Assembly: GCF_018613415.1 (NCBI RefSeq)
Contig: NZ_JAGGQG010000019.1
Span: 179,127 to 243,126, forward strand
DNA: 64,000 bases
Origin: Bacillus sp. ISL-18
Lineage (GTDB): Bacteria; Bacillota; Bacilli; Bacillales; Cytobacillaceae
Reading direction: 5' to 3'
The position numbers and the translations under genes were made by a program. This document shows positions 15,414-24,947 of this stretch, one piece after another; the stretch's first letter is position 1, and each line of letters begins with the position of its first letter. Under the pieces are notes generated by a model. The model was not told the DNA's origin and searched no databases. It saw only the letters and a program-made list of their open reading frames with translations.

Positions 15414-16406
15414 TTAACTCTTTTTAACTTTATTTTGATAAACCCTCGCGGTTCTAATTTCGACCGAGAGGGATCCTCTCCTGACAGTTGACTTTATCAT
15501 AAGAGGCACACCAGTCGTATTTTTAAATCGAAAATCGTAACCGCCATAAGAAACGGTTGCATCCCTTCCAGTTGGGACATAGCCCACATGCAGAGAGTGA
15601 TGATGTTTTTCAATATAACTAACAGCTAATTTATCTATAGCGTTATACAAGGTGGATGAGGTTTGACATATTCCGCCGCCAATTCCGTCCACTAACTTTC
15701 CATCAAGAGCTTCAGGTGCTGGTTGATAGCCATGCGCAGCATCACTTGGACCTACAGTGGTGTTAAAGGAAAAGGAATCTCCGGCGCCAAGGATAACATG
15801 ATCAATCGCCTCCGCCGATAATGCAATATTTTTCGACCTGCCAGCCACGCTGTTATTAAAGCGGGTTGTATAAGATGCAACAACTACCTCTCCTAACTGA
15901 GCTGCTTCCTCAGGCTTGTAGCCGCTTGCTGTCACATACAATGGGATTTCAACGTTACCGCCTTTTAAAGAGGCTTGAATGATTTTATCAATCAGTTCTT
16001 CCTCTTCTAGGATCGTTTGTGGCGAACCTTTTTTTACTTGTCCATTTTCATCAAGTTTGTCGAGGACCATTCTTTTGTCATATCCAGGCGTATCATTTGT
16101 ACCCCGCGCCAATTCCCTCGTTACTTCGGCTAATTGGTCCTTATATTTTTCATCATCTGATCCATAGCCCATTTCTTTTGGTTGTAATGATTTAATGACA
16201 CTTTTGGTATTCGGATCGATCAGATTTACAAAAACCGGTTTTTCCACTTTCTTTTTCTGCTCTGCCTTCACTTGTTTCTCTTGAGTGCTTTTTTGCGGAC
16301 CTGCCGCCATCGCTTCTTTTTCTTTTGTGGTCTGGTCTGAACAACCAGCTAACCCTACTAAACAGCCTGCCAATAAAATGGTGATGATTCTAGTAATCTT
16401 TTTCAT
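15414..16406 (-). CDS. VanW-family lipoprotein
   Basis: 330 residues. A lipoprotein signal peptide with lipobox LAGC, then a lysine/glutamate-rich linker (residues 25-55), a middle domain, and a C-terminal VanW domain from about residue 180 (FSFNTTVGPSDAAHGYQPAPE, GGGICQTSSTLYNA). VanW-domain proteins such as B. subtilis YoaR are envelope-associated and of unknown activity; despite the name there is no evidence for vancomycin resistance. It is anchored on the outer face of the membrane and transcribed alone. Confidence 0.85.
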   Translation of the reverse strand: MKKITRIITILLAGCLVGLAGCSDQTTKEKEAMAAGPQKSTQEKQVKAEQKKKVEKPVFVNLIDPNTKSVIKSLQPKEMGYGSDDEKYKDQLAEVTRELARGTNDTPGYDKRMVLDKLDENGQVKKGSPQTILEEEELIDKIIQASLKGGNVEIPLYVTASGYKPEEAAQLGEVVVASYTTRFNNSVAGRSKNIALSAEAIDHVILGAGDSFSFNTTVGPSDAAHGYQPAPEALDGKLVDGIGGGICQTSSTLYNAIDKLAVSYIEKHHHSLHVGYVPTGRDATVSYGGYDFRFKNTTGVPLMIKSTVRRGSLSVEIRTARVYQNKVKKS

Positions 16407-16696
16407 TTTCCCCCAACTTTACTCGTTATTTCGTTTGAATGCTCCTCTTAACCTATTACTATATGATTTGACGAATATCCCCTAATTTGGTTTCATGCAT
16501 AATCCTATTTATTCCATTTTTATTTCCGCTTTCCTACATTTGACATGGGTTCATTCTATCACTTTTTCCCAGTAATAAAATGACTTTTCTGATGTCAGGA
16601 AAGAAAAATAAATTTTTTGCACTATAAACGTTGAATAAATACCCGAGAAAGGTAAATAGTAATACCTAGGTTTGTTCATTTCTAGGAGGTGCTTTA

Positions 16697-17044
16697 ATGT
16701 CTGTATATGTTCATCAGACGTTTGTCATTAAACAAGATAAGTTTAAAGAAGGAATAGATAATTTAAGGGAAATTAAGAAGTTTAGAACCGAAAATTATGC
16801 TCACAAGGTAGAAATCCTGACCCCTATATCAGGAGAGGATCATACTTACGCCCTCCTCTCTATTTATGAGGGATTAGCAGAAATGGAATTGCAAAATAAA
16901 AAAATGTTTGAAGACGATGAATACATAGAGCTAATCGGTCCCTTCTTTCTTGAAAATATTGAACAAGGAAGTATGTATACACAAATTTATCGTTCCTTAA
17001 GTGAAAAAAAGCCGGATAAGAAAAAGGAAAAAGAAAAGGATTAA
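16697..17044 (+). CDS. Small conserved-looking protein, possibly ferredoxin-like barrel fold
   Basis: 115 residues with a lysine/glutamate-rich tail. The pattern VHQTFVIKQDKFKEGIDNLREIKKFRT...YALLSIYEGLAEMELQNKKMFEDDEY resembles the beta-alpha-beta layout of NIPSNAP/monooxygenase-like dimeric barrels, but no diagnostic motif is present. AGGAGGTG precedes the ATG. Single-gene unit. Function unknown. The 290-nt gap before it shows no clear promoter boxes. Confidence 0.7.
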   Translation: MSVYVHQTFVIKQDKFKEGIDNLREIKKFRTENYAHKVEILTPISGEDHTYALLSIYEGLAEMELQNKKMFEDDEYIELIGPFFLENIEQGSMYTQIYRSLSEKKPDKKKEKEKD

Positions 17045-17052
17045 TAGAACCT

Positions 17053-17092
17053 CAAAAAGCAAAAAGGGCTGTTAGCCCTTTTTGCTTTGTTT
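17053..17092. terminator. Bidirectional terminator
   Basis: AAAGCAAAAAGGGC / GCCCTTTTTGCTTT perfect stem with T-runs on both strands, between convergent genes. Confidence 0.9.
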
Positions 17093-18417
17093 TACAACAG
17101 CATATTTATGAGCAATGCTCCACCAAACGCAACAAACGAGAGGATGGTTTCCAAGACTGTCCATGTTTTAAACGTTTCCGGAACACTTAATCCTAAATAT
17201 TCTTTTACCATCCAGAAACCTGCATCATTAACATGTGAGAACATTAACGAACCTGCTCCCGTCGCTATGACGAGTAATTCTAGATTCACATCTGTCATCC
17301 CAGCAACCACTGGCGAAACAATCCCGGCGGCCGTGGTTAAGGCTACCGTAGCAGATCCAGTTGCAATCCGAATTAATCCTGCAATTAAAAAGGCCAAGAC
17401 TAGTGGTGATAGAGATAAATTATCAGCCATCCGTGCAATGGTATCCCCCACCCCGCTTTCAATTAAAATTTGTTTAAATCCACCCCCAGCTCCAATGATT
17501 AAAGCGATCGAACCAACGGGTAATAAACATTCCTCTGTCAATTTTTTTACCGCTTCTTTATTCATCCCTCTACGCATTCCAAGGAAATAATAGGCTACAA
17601 AAACAGAAATTAGCAGGGCAATGATTGGACTTCCAATGAAAATGAGAAATTTAGTGATTCCTGCTGTTAATTTTAAGTAAGGGGCAATCGCTGAGAGGAT
17701 CATCAATATTACCGGCAACAGAATGATAAAAAAAGAAACACCTGTGCCTGGCAGAGATTTAGCTTTATTGCTAATTCTGATTAACTCAGGTTCACCTTTT
17801 GGCACAACTCTTTTATTAATCCACATGGCAAACAGTGGTCCAGCGATTATTAGTGCAGGAATCGCAATAATTAATGAATATAACAGAACTTTTCCTAAAT
17901 TAGCTTTGTAAATACTAATAGCTGCTAATGCCCCTGGATGTGGCGGAACCAGGCCATGGACGATCGATAATCCGGCGATACAGGGCAAGGCAATAAGCAA
18001 AATATTTTGTTTAGATGATTTATGAATCGAGATGACTAAAGGTAAAAGAATTAAAATTCCCACTTCAAAAAATACAGGAATCCCAATAATAAAACCTGAT
18101 AGCATCATGGCCCATGGTAATTTGTTAACTCCAAAAACGCGTATAAAGTATTCGGCTATCTGCATGCCCGCTCCAAAGTCTGACATCATTTTACCTAGAA
18201 TGGTTCCTAAAGCCAAAATGCCGATTAAATGTCCAAGAACCCCGCCTACCCCCGTTTCATAGGCAGCCACAATTTTATCAAGTGATAACCCTGATACTAA
18301 TGCTAAAAATAAACTGGCCACTAGCAAGCTAATAAAAGCGTGCCATTTAAACCATGATACTCCAAGAACAACGATGACAATTGACACGAGCGTCATCAGT
18401 AATAAAAAACTATCCAT
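17092..18417 (-). CDS. Gluconate:H+ symporter family permease (GntP)
   Basis: 441 residues with about 12-14 hydrophobic segments. GntP signatures are visible: VGGVLGHLIGILALGTILGKMM, IGIPVFFEVGILILLPLV, GLVPPHPGA and SVALIIGAGGGFKQIL-like GSIALIIGAGGGFKQIL. The family takes up gluconate and related sugar acids. No gluconokinase or gluconate dehydrogenase gene lies beside it, so the substrate could be another hydroxy acid. Confidence 0.88.
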   Translation of the reverse strand: MDSFLLLMTLVSIVIVVLGVSWFKWHAFISLLVASLFLALVSGLSLDKIVAAYETGVGGVLGHLIGILALGTILGKMMSDFGAGMQIAEYFIRVFGVNKLPWAMMLSGFIIGIPVFFEVGILILLPLVISIHKSSKQNILLIALPCIAGLSIVHGLVPPHPGALAAISIYKANLGKVLLYSLIIAIPALIIAGPLFAMWINKRVVPKGEPELIRISNKAKSLPGTGVSFFIILLPVILMILSAIAPYLKLTAGITKFLIFIGSPIIALLISVFVAYYFLGMRRGMNKEAVKKLTEECLLPVGSIALIIGAGGGFKQILIESGVGDTIARMADNLSLSPLVLAFLIAGLIRIATGSATVALTTAAGIVSPVVAGMTDVNLELLVIATGAGSLMFSHVNDAGFWMVKEYLGLSVPETFKTWTVLETILSFVAFGGALLINMLL

Positions 18418-18514
18418 ACAAACACCATCTCATCGATCTTGTTGTTGTCTATCACTCTTATTGTAAACATTTGTACTATTAAAATTCGGTTTTTATTAAA
18501 TAGGAAACGTTGAA

Positions 18515-18556
18515 ATAAAAAAGCCTTCATCCGAAAAAATTTAAGGATAAGGGCTC
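18515..18556 (-). terminator. Probable terminator of aspA
   Basis: Imperfect AGCC...TCC / GGA...GGCT stem with a long A/T loop; TTTTTTATTTC follows on the minus strand. Confidence 0.6.
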
Positions 18557-18562
18557 ATTTAA

Positions 18563-19981
18563 TTAATCTCGATCTAAAAGCACAGCACCAGCTATTCCTG
18601 GTTTTGTCATTTCAAATATATTTAAGATAAGGTCTAATTCTTCTTCCGTCAGCACATCATGCTGCAAACATAATTCGCGAACCGATTTTCCACTGACAAT
18701 CGCTTCTCTGGCAATTCTAGCAGCCACTTCATAACCCAAATGCGGATTGACTGCAGTAATAATTCCGACACTTTTTTCTACATATTCTTTTAAACGCGCT
18801 TCATTTGCTTCAATTCCCTTTAGGCAAAAATCAGTAAAGGAACGGAAGCCATTATTCATAATACTGATTGACTGAAGTAAATTAAACACCAATACAGGCT
18901 CCATCACATTCAATTCCAGTTGACCAGCTTCTGAAGCCAGACAGATGGTATGGTCGTTTCCGATTACCTGGAAGGCAATTTGGTTAATCAGTTCCGGCAT
19001 GACCGGGTTTACTTTTCCTGGCATGATGGATGAACCTGGCTGGCGCGCTGGCAAATGAATTTCCCCAAGTCCAGCTCGCGGACCAGAAGCCATTAAACGC
19101 AGGTCATTGGCTATTTTCGACATATTCATCATACAAACTTTTAATGCAGCCGAAACCTCGGTATAGGCATCCGTATTTTGAGTCGCATCGACGAGATGTT
19201 CAGCATTGACTAATGGGAGTCCGCTTATATCGGCTAACTCTTTTACCACATCTTTAATATATTGGGGATCGGCATTTAAACCTGTCCCAACTGCTGTAGC
19301 ACCCATATTGACCTCATATAAATGTTTTTTCGAATTTGAAATCCGCTTTATATCTCGTTCAACAACACGTGAGTATGCTTCAAATTCTTGTCCAAGGCGG
19401 ATCGGAACGGCATCCTGCAGGTGGGTTCGTCCCATTTTGATAACGTTTTCAAATTGTTTCGCCTTCTCCCTAAAAACCGTAAGCATATCATTCATCGTAT
19501 CAAGTAATTTCTCCAGTAATATTAGAGAAGAGATATGAATGGCTGTCGGGAATACATCATTCGTAGATTGTGACATATTGACATGCGTATTTGGACTTAA
19601 GTGAATATAAGCACCTTTGGCATGACCCAGTAATTCAAGTGCACGATTGGCGATCACTTCATTTGCGTTCATGTTCATCGATGTCCCCGCGCCACCTTGA
19701 ATCGGATCGACAATAAATTGGTCATTCCACTTACCAGCAATCACCTCATCAGCTGCTTGACAAATAACCTCACCAAGCCCTGAATATAACCTTTTGGTAT
19801 TCATATTGGCTTTTGCAGCCGCTTTTTTTACCATTGCCAATGCTTTGATTAATTCTTCGTGAATGGAGTACCCAGTAATCGGGAAATTCTCAACCGCCCT
19901 AAGTGTTTGGATTCCATAATAAGCGTCCAGTGGGATTTCTTTTTTCCCTAAGAAGTCTTGTTCGGTTCTGTTTGTAATCAT
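18563..19981 (-). CDS. aspA: Aspartate ammonia-lyase
   Basis: 472 residues of the fumarase/aspartase superfamily. Signature GSSIMPGKVNPV near residue 320, plus DPIQGGAGTSMNMNANEV near 95 and SQSTNDVFPTA near 140. It deaminates aspartate to fumarate. Class II fumarase is the close alternative, but the sequence around the N-terminal active-site segment (ENFPITGYSIHEELI) is aspartase-like. GGAGATAG precedes the ATG. It is transcribed alone; no ansA asparaginase gene lies beside it. Confidence 0.88.
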   Translation of the reverse strand: MITNRTEQDFLGKKEIPLDAYYGIQTLRAVENFPITGYSIHEELIKALAMVKKAAAKANMNTKRLYSGLGEVICQAADEVIAGKWNDQFIVDPIQGGAGTSMNMNANEVIANRALELLGHAKGAYIHLSPNTHVNMSQSTNDVFPTAIHISSLILLEKLLDTMNDMLTVFREKAKQFENVIKMGRTHLQDAVPIRLGQEFEAYSRVVERDIKRISNSKKHLYEVNMGATAVGTGLNADPQYIKDVVKELADISGLPLVNAEHLVDATQNTDAYTEVSAALKVCMMNMSKIANDLRLMASGPRAGLGEIHLPARQPGSSIMPGKVNPVMPELINQIAFQVIGNDHTICLASEAGQLELNVMEPVLVFNLLQSISIMNNGFRSFTDFCLKGIEANEARLKEYVEKSVGIITAVNPHLGYEVAARIAREAIVSGKSVRELCLQHDVLTEEELDLILNIFEMTKPGIAGAVLLDRD

Positions 19982-20277
19982 AGCTTTCTATCTCCTTTTT
20001 ATAAACCAACTATCCTCACAAAAAAATAATAACAATAAAAATTGACTCTGTCTCTACTTTTGGTCATAATTCTCGGACAAATCCAAAATTGTTCTGTTAA
20101 AATAATAACATTTCGAGATACGTTATAAACTTAAATTTAATCTTGCCAAATAATCCATCATTTTGTCATAAAATCTAACAGAAGGAATGAAGGTTTCATG
20201 TCGGTTTTTAATAACAATGTAGAATTTTGTCATAATCTTTGTTTTACTAATATCTTATATTACTAAGTTATTCATGT

Positions 20278-20308
20278 TATAATCATCACAATATTATTTC
20301 AATATTGT
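20278..20308 (+). promoter_or_regulatory. Promoter -10 and operator dyad of the P450 fusion
   Basis: Extended -10 TG-T-TATAAT (20278-20283), then the dyad ACAATATT-N5-AATATTGT (20288-20308) over the expected start point: a typical repressor position. The rest of the 376-nt gap 19982-20357 is A/T-rich with no other clear element. Confidence 0.55.
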
Positions 20309-20357
20309 AAAATTTAAAAATATGAAGGCAATTCGAAAGTGAGGTTTACTAGTTGAA

Positions 20358-22775
20358 ATGGTAACAACTACTCTTGGAATTATTCCACAACCCAAAACGT
20401 ACGGCCCGCTTGGCAATCTCCCACAACTAGATTTACATCAGCCATCTCAATCCATTATGAAAGTTTCCTATGAATATGGTCCCATTTTTAAACTGAAATT
20501 CCCTACCGGCACAGGTATTTTTATATCCTCTGCTGACTTAGTGGAAGATGCATCCGATGAGTCCCGTTTTGATAAGCTGGTCAATGCCCCATTACAGAAG
20601 GTACGGGCATTTTCTGGGGATGGCTTGTTTACAAGCTGGACCAAAGAGGATAATTGGCGCAAGGCCCATAACATTCTTCTTCCCAGCTTTAGCCAAAGTG
20701 CCATGAAGGGTTATCATTCCATGATGGTTGACATTGCCTTGCAGCTCGTACAAAAATGGTCGCGGCTTAATTCGGATGAGAGTATTAATGTTCCTGAAGA
20801 TATGACAAGGCTTACACTAGATACCATTGGCTTATGCGGTTTCAATTATCGCTTTAATAGTTTCTATCGTGAAAAGCCACACCGCTTTATTAAAAGTATG
20901 GGACGTGCCCTAGACGAAGCAATGAATCAAAGTAACCGTCTCGGCGTTCAAGACAAGCTGCTAATCAAAAAAAAGCGCCAGTTTAACCGTGATATCGAGT
21001 ACATGTTTTCTCTAGTGGATCGAATTATCGAAGAGAGAAAACAAAGTGAAAGCCATGATGCAGAAGATTTACTATCCCGTATGCTAGATTGTGCAGACTC
21101 GGTCACAGGTGAAAAACTAAGCGATGAAAATATTCGTTATCAAATTATTACGTTTTTAATTGCAGGACACGAAACCACAAGCGGGTTGCTATCCTTTGCC
21201 CTTTATTTCTTAATGAAACACCCAGAAGTTCTGGCCAAAGCTTATGAAGAAGTGGACCATGTTCTGACAAGCCCGATCCCAACCTATCAGCAAATCCGCC
21301 AATTAAAGTATATTCGAATGATTTTAAATGAATCTTTAAGACTCTGGCCAACCGCTCCGCTTTTCTCTTTGTACGCCAAGGAGGATACATTGTTAGCAGG
21401 AACCTATCCGCTTAAGCGAAGAGATGTAGTCAATATTTTATTGCCAGTACTGCATCGCGACCCCAAAGCCTGGGGTGATGATGCTGAAAAATTTATTCCC
21501 GAACGGTTTGCCGATCCTAAAAAGATACCACACCACGCTTTCAAACCATTTGGTAATGGACAACGCGCTTGTATCGGACAGCAATTTGCCTTACATGAGG
21601 CTACCCTGTTAATCGGGATGATTTTAAAACAGTTTGAGTTAATTGATCATACGAACTATCAATTGAAAATTAAAGAGACGTTAACATTTAAACCGGATGA
21701 ATTATACATAAAAGTTCAACCGCGTAATTATGAGTCCCCTGTTCCTTTTTTGCAGGAAACACCACGTTCACCTATTATGGGGGTAGAAAACAGATTTCAA
21801 ACAGAGAAGAATAGTCAACTGCCTGCTTTCTCCCATGCTACACCACTGTTAGTGTTGTATGGATCAAATATGGGAACGGCGGAAGGGCTTGCCCATGATT
21901 TATCTGTAACAGCGCGTTTCAAAGGATTCCAAAGTGAGGTTGCCCCTCTCGATGAGTTTGTTGGCAAACTTCCAAGACAAGGGACAGTTTTCATTATCTG
22001 TTCTTCTTATAATGGTAACCCGCCAAAAAATGCTCGTAAATTTGTGAAATGGTTAAAAGAAGCGGAGAGTGAATCACTATCATCCATCAGGTTTGCCGTG
22101 TTTGGCTGCGGTGATACAAATTGGGCAAGTACTTATCAAAGTATTCCTACCCTCATTGATGAAAAGCTTGCTGAAAAAGGAGCGAGCCGTATCGTTCAGA
22201 AAGGTCAGGGAGATGCGAATGCGGATTTTGAAAACCAATTCGAAACATGGCACGAGCAATTGTGGCCCGCTGTTTTTAATGCGTTGGAAATCGAGGATAG
22301 CGAAAAAAGAGCAGAGAACTCACTTTCGATTCAATTTATCAGCTTGCAGAAGAACCAAGATTTTCAGCAAATGGCTGCGCCTATGGACACTCTTCAAACC
22401 GCTCCACTGCCTCAGAATTCATCTGAACTAGTTGAACGTGTATTGAAACGATATGCTTTGGAGAGCAACGAACAACTAATCCTATCCGGAGACAAGGAAA
22501 AAATGTTCCATCTTCCACTTGATTTCCCTATACGGACTTGGGATCTCTTAACATATAGTGTGAATCTGGAAGAAAGAGTTACGCAGCTCCAGCTTCGCGA
22601 ATTGATTGAATGGACAGTCTGCCCTCCTCACAAAAAAGAATTGGAGCAGCTTGAAAAAAGTGAAGAAATGATTGCTCAAAAAGGGATGACCATGCTGGAT
22701 TTACTAGAGAAGTACCCGGCCTGCGAACTTCCTTTTGAACGGTTTATCCAAATGTTGTCACCTTTAAAAGGGTAA
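20358..22775 (+). pseudogene. CYP102-type P450/reductase fusion, truncated and internally deleted
   Basis: 805 residues; full CYP102 proteins (P450 BM3 type) are about 1050. The haem domain looks intact: AGHETTS oxygen-activation motif near residue 268, and FGNGQRACIG haem-cysteine motif near 397. The FMN domain follows (LYGSNMGTAEGLA near 496). The FAD/NADPH domain is broken. Around residue 683 the text jumps from the end of the FMN linker to the later connecting-domain segment SSELVERVLKRYAL. The frame then stops after PFERFIQMLSPLKG, where relatives continue with RYYSISSSP and the FAD/NADPH sites. Self-sufficient hydroxylation is therefore impossible, though the haem domain could act with another reductase. 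The 41-bp repeats begin about 17 nt after the stop. Confidence 0.82.
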
Positions 22776-22792
22776 ATTACTGACGCTTCTCC

Positions 22793-22974
22793 GGTTGTTG
22801 GCGAATCACTCCAATTTACTGGCGTTTGGCACCTGGTTATTGGCGGTTCACTCATTTCTCTGGCGCATAGCACACGGTTACTGGCGATTCACTCATTTCT
22901 CTGGCGCATAGCACACGGTTACTGGCGATTCACTCATTTCTCTGGCGCATAGCACACGCTTACTGGCGAATTCC
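22793..22974. repeat. Tandem repeat, 41-bp unit, about four copies
   Basis: Units start near 22793, 22835, 22876 and 22917, with a partial copy at 22958. The last three are almost identical, the first is diverged. Each unit is two ~20-bp halves sharing TTCTCTGGCG or GTTACTGGCG around a TGGCG core. It lies between the broken P450 gene and a terminator. No ORF. Confidence 0.9.
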
Positions 22975-22993
22975 AGCTAACGACGATCACAAT

Positions 22994-23032
22994 TAAAAAG
23001 AGGTAACCAACTCATCGGTTGCCTCTTTTTCT
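22994..23032. terminator. Terminator between P450 remnant and marR
   Basis: AAAAAGAGG.AACC / GGTTGCCTCTTTTT stem; convergent genes lie on both sides. Confidence 0.8.
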
Positions 23033-23048
23033 ATCAGTGGTGACAAAT

Positions 23049-23477
23049 TTACCGTTCTAAAAAAGAATAGTTAAATTTTCTTAGCAGCTCTCCAAAAACC
23101 CGGCACTCCTCTTCCGGCCAATCTTGAAGTAACTCTGTGATGCGTTCGAAACGTGCCTGCATATGTTCATTAAGTACTTTTTTTCCTAACTCAGTAATTT
23201 CAAACGTATATGCTCTTCCATCTAACGGGTCAGGTATCTTATATAAATAACCTTTCTGCTCTAAAGCAGCGGCTTGTCTGCTTACCGTTGATATATCCAG
23301 TTGAAATTCACCCGATAACACCTTTACGCCGACTGCCCCTTTCATGACGATACGACGAAGTAACAGGTAAGCAGATCGGTCAAGACTCCCAACTTTCTTA
23401 TGGTTATTATCAGAAGTCGTTCGTCGGAGCAAGATCGCTAATTCAAGTTCGATCATTTCTAGGGCATTTTCATTCAT
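23049..23477 (-). CDS. MarR-family transcriptional regulator
   Basis: 142 residues with a winged HTH: VLSGEFQLDISTVSRQAAALEQKGYLYKIPDPLDGRAYTFEITELGKKVL. The beta-wing DPLDGR is typical of MarR. GAGGTTATAAA precedes the ATG. It is divergent from an MFS exporter gene, the usual layout of a drug- or phenolic-responsive repressor and its target. AATATT-C-AATATT (23491-23503) lies just upstream of the gene and could be an autoregulatory site. Confidence 0.9.
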   Translation of the reverse strand: MNENALEMIELELAILLRRTTSDNNHKKVGSLDRSAYLLLRRIVMKGAVGVKVLSGEFQLDISTVSRQAAALEQKGYLYKIPDPLDGRAYTFEITELGKKVLNEHMQARFERITELLQDWPEEECRVFGELLRKFNYSFLER

Positions 23478-23568
23478 TTTATAACCTCACAATATTCAAT
23501 ATTCCTACACATTATCATATCATAATCATAATTCAATTTTATTTTCTCGTCAGCAACAGAAAACATCA

Positions 23569-23626
23569 TTGACGTAGAGGAAAATAGTTGTATAATACAA
23601 TCATATACTTTCATCATACAACTATA
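23569..23626 (+). promoter_or_regulatory. Promoter and operators of the MFS gene
   Basis: TTGACG (23569-23574) and TATAAT (23591-23596), spacer 16 bp. The palindrome TTGTATAATACAA (23588-23600) covers the -10. ATAGTTGTAT (23585-23594) recurs inverted as ATACAACTAT (23617-23626). MarR binding is inferred. Confidence 0.6.
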
Positions 23627-23653
23627 TCAAACAATTAAAAAGGAGAGATGTGA

Positions 23654-24886
23654 ATGTCATCCACACCGCACTCGATTGCGTCAACGTCAAAACAAGAGGT
23701 ACAACCATCATTATTAACACAGCCAAAATCAGTATGGGCCGTGTTTTTCGCCTGTATCATTGCTTTCATGGGTTTAGGCTTAGTCGATCCCATCTTACCT
23801 GCTATTGCAGAACAATTGCACGCCACACATAGTCAAGTGACCTTACTGTTCACTAGCTACAATGCGGTTATGGCAGTCGCTATGCTCATCACCGGGATGA
23901 TTTCTTCAAGGCTCGGCATTAAGTGGACCCTGCTTTCCGGCATTGTCATCATTGCTGTCTTTTCCGCACTTGGAGGATTTTCAAACGGAATATGGTCCCT
24001 CGTAAGTCTTCGCGGCGGTTGGGGATTAGGAAATGCTTTGTTCGTTGCAACTGCACTTGCAGCCATTGTCTCGCTATCCAATAGCGGAACAGCCAAGGCC
24101 ATTATTTTGTATGAAGCGGCAATTGGTCTGGGTATTTCTGTAGGGCCGCTGCTTGGCGGCTGGTTAGGGGCAATGTCCTGGAGAGGACCGTTTCTCGGTG
24201 TTGCCGTCCTAATGGTCGTAGCATTTATTGGATTAATCATATTAATGCCAAAGTCACAACAAAATCAACAATCTAACCAGGCAAAAACATCTATTCTTGA
24301 CCCATTCCGCGCCCTCAAACACCGTTCATTACTAGTCTTTGGAATTGCGGCAGCCCTTTATAATTTTGGCTTTTTCACGCTGCTCGCCTATGCTCCGTTT
24401 GTCATGGGATTGGATGAACATGGACTGGGCTTTGTATTCCTAGGATGGGGGATCTTACTTGCGATTACCTCTGTTTTTATGGCTCCCGAATTACAAGCCA
24501 GGTTTGGAACCATTAAATCAATGTGTGCGATGTTAGTGATGTTCGGTATTCTACTTTTTGTGATGGGTACATGGACATCTTCACAAGCAGTTATAATTAC
24601 TTGTGTTATTGCCGCTGGTGCATTATTAGGTAATAATAATACACTCATTACTACTGCAGTAATGAATGCCGCTCCTGTACAACGCTCAACAGCGTCAGCC
24701 GCGTACAGCTTCCTCCGCTTTATCGGCGGTGCAATTGCCCCCTTTATGGCAGGTAAGCTTGCAGAAATTTATAATCCGTCTGTTCCTTTTATTGTTGGCG
24801 GAGGTTTTGTCATCATCTCTGTGCTGTTCATATTACTAAACAAAAAGCACATTAACCATGTTGATGATGTTGAATTAGGTCATTAA
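23654..24886 (+). CDS. MFS drug-efflux-type transporter
   Basis: 410 residues, 12 hydrophobic segments. The first loop motif is GMISSRLGIKW (motif A-like) and helix 1 carries FMGLGLVDPILPAIAEQL, as in DHA1-type exporters. Helix-5 LGISVGPLLGGWLG matches the antiporter motif C (G..xGPxxGG). AAGGAGAGATGTG precedes the ATG. It is controlled by the divergent MarR protein by inference; the exported compound is unknown. Confidence 0.88.
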   Translation: MSSTPHSIASTSKQEVQPSLLTQPKSVWAVFFACIIAFMGLGLVDPILPAIAEQLHATHSQVTLLFTSYNAVMAVAMLITGMISSRLGIKWTLLSGIVIIAVFSALGGFSNGIWSLVSLRGGWGLGNALFVATALAAIVSLSNSGTAKAIILYEAAIGLGISVGPLLGGWLGAMSWRGPFLGVAVLMVVAFIGLIILMPKSQQNQQSNQAKTSILDPFRALKHRSLLVFGIAAALYNFGFFTLLAYAPFVMGLDEHGLGFVFLGWGILLAITSVFMAPELQARFGTIKSMCAMLVMFGILLFVMGTWTSSQAVIITCVIAAGALLGNNNTLITTAVMNAAPVQRSTASAAYSFLRFIGGAIAPFMAGKLAEIYNPSVPFIVGGGFVIISVLFILLNKKHINHVDDVELGH

Positions 24887-24894
24887 ACGTGCGT

Positions 24895-24929
24895 AAAGGG
24901 ATCTGTCTTTCTGACAGTCCCTTTTTCTT
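24895..24929 (+). terminator. Terminator of the MFS gene
   Basis: AAAGGGA..TGTC / GACA.TCCCTTT stem followed by TTCTTTTT. Confidence 0.85.
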
Positions 24930-24947
24930 TTTCCAATCTGTCATTAG

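Noticed and set aside
15414..16406. Vancomycin resistance gene
   Set aside because: The VanW domain alone is common in susceptible bacilli; no vanHAX or other resistance genes are present.
20094..20109. TnrA/GlnR box upstream of aspA (TGTTAAAATAATAACA)
   Set aside because: The spacer is one base short of the TGTNA-N7-TNACA consensus and the region is very A/T-rich.
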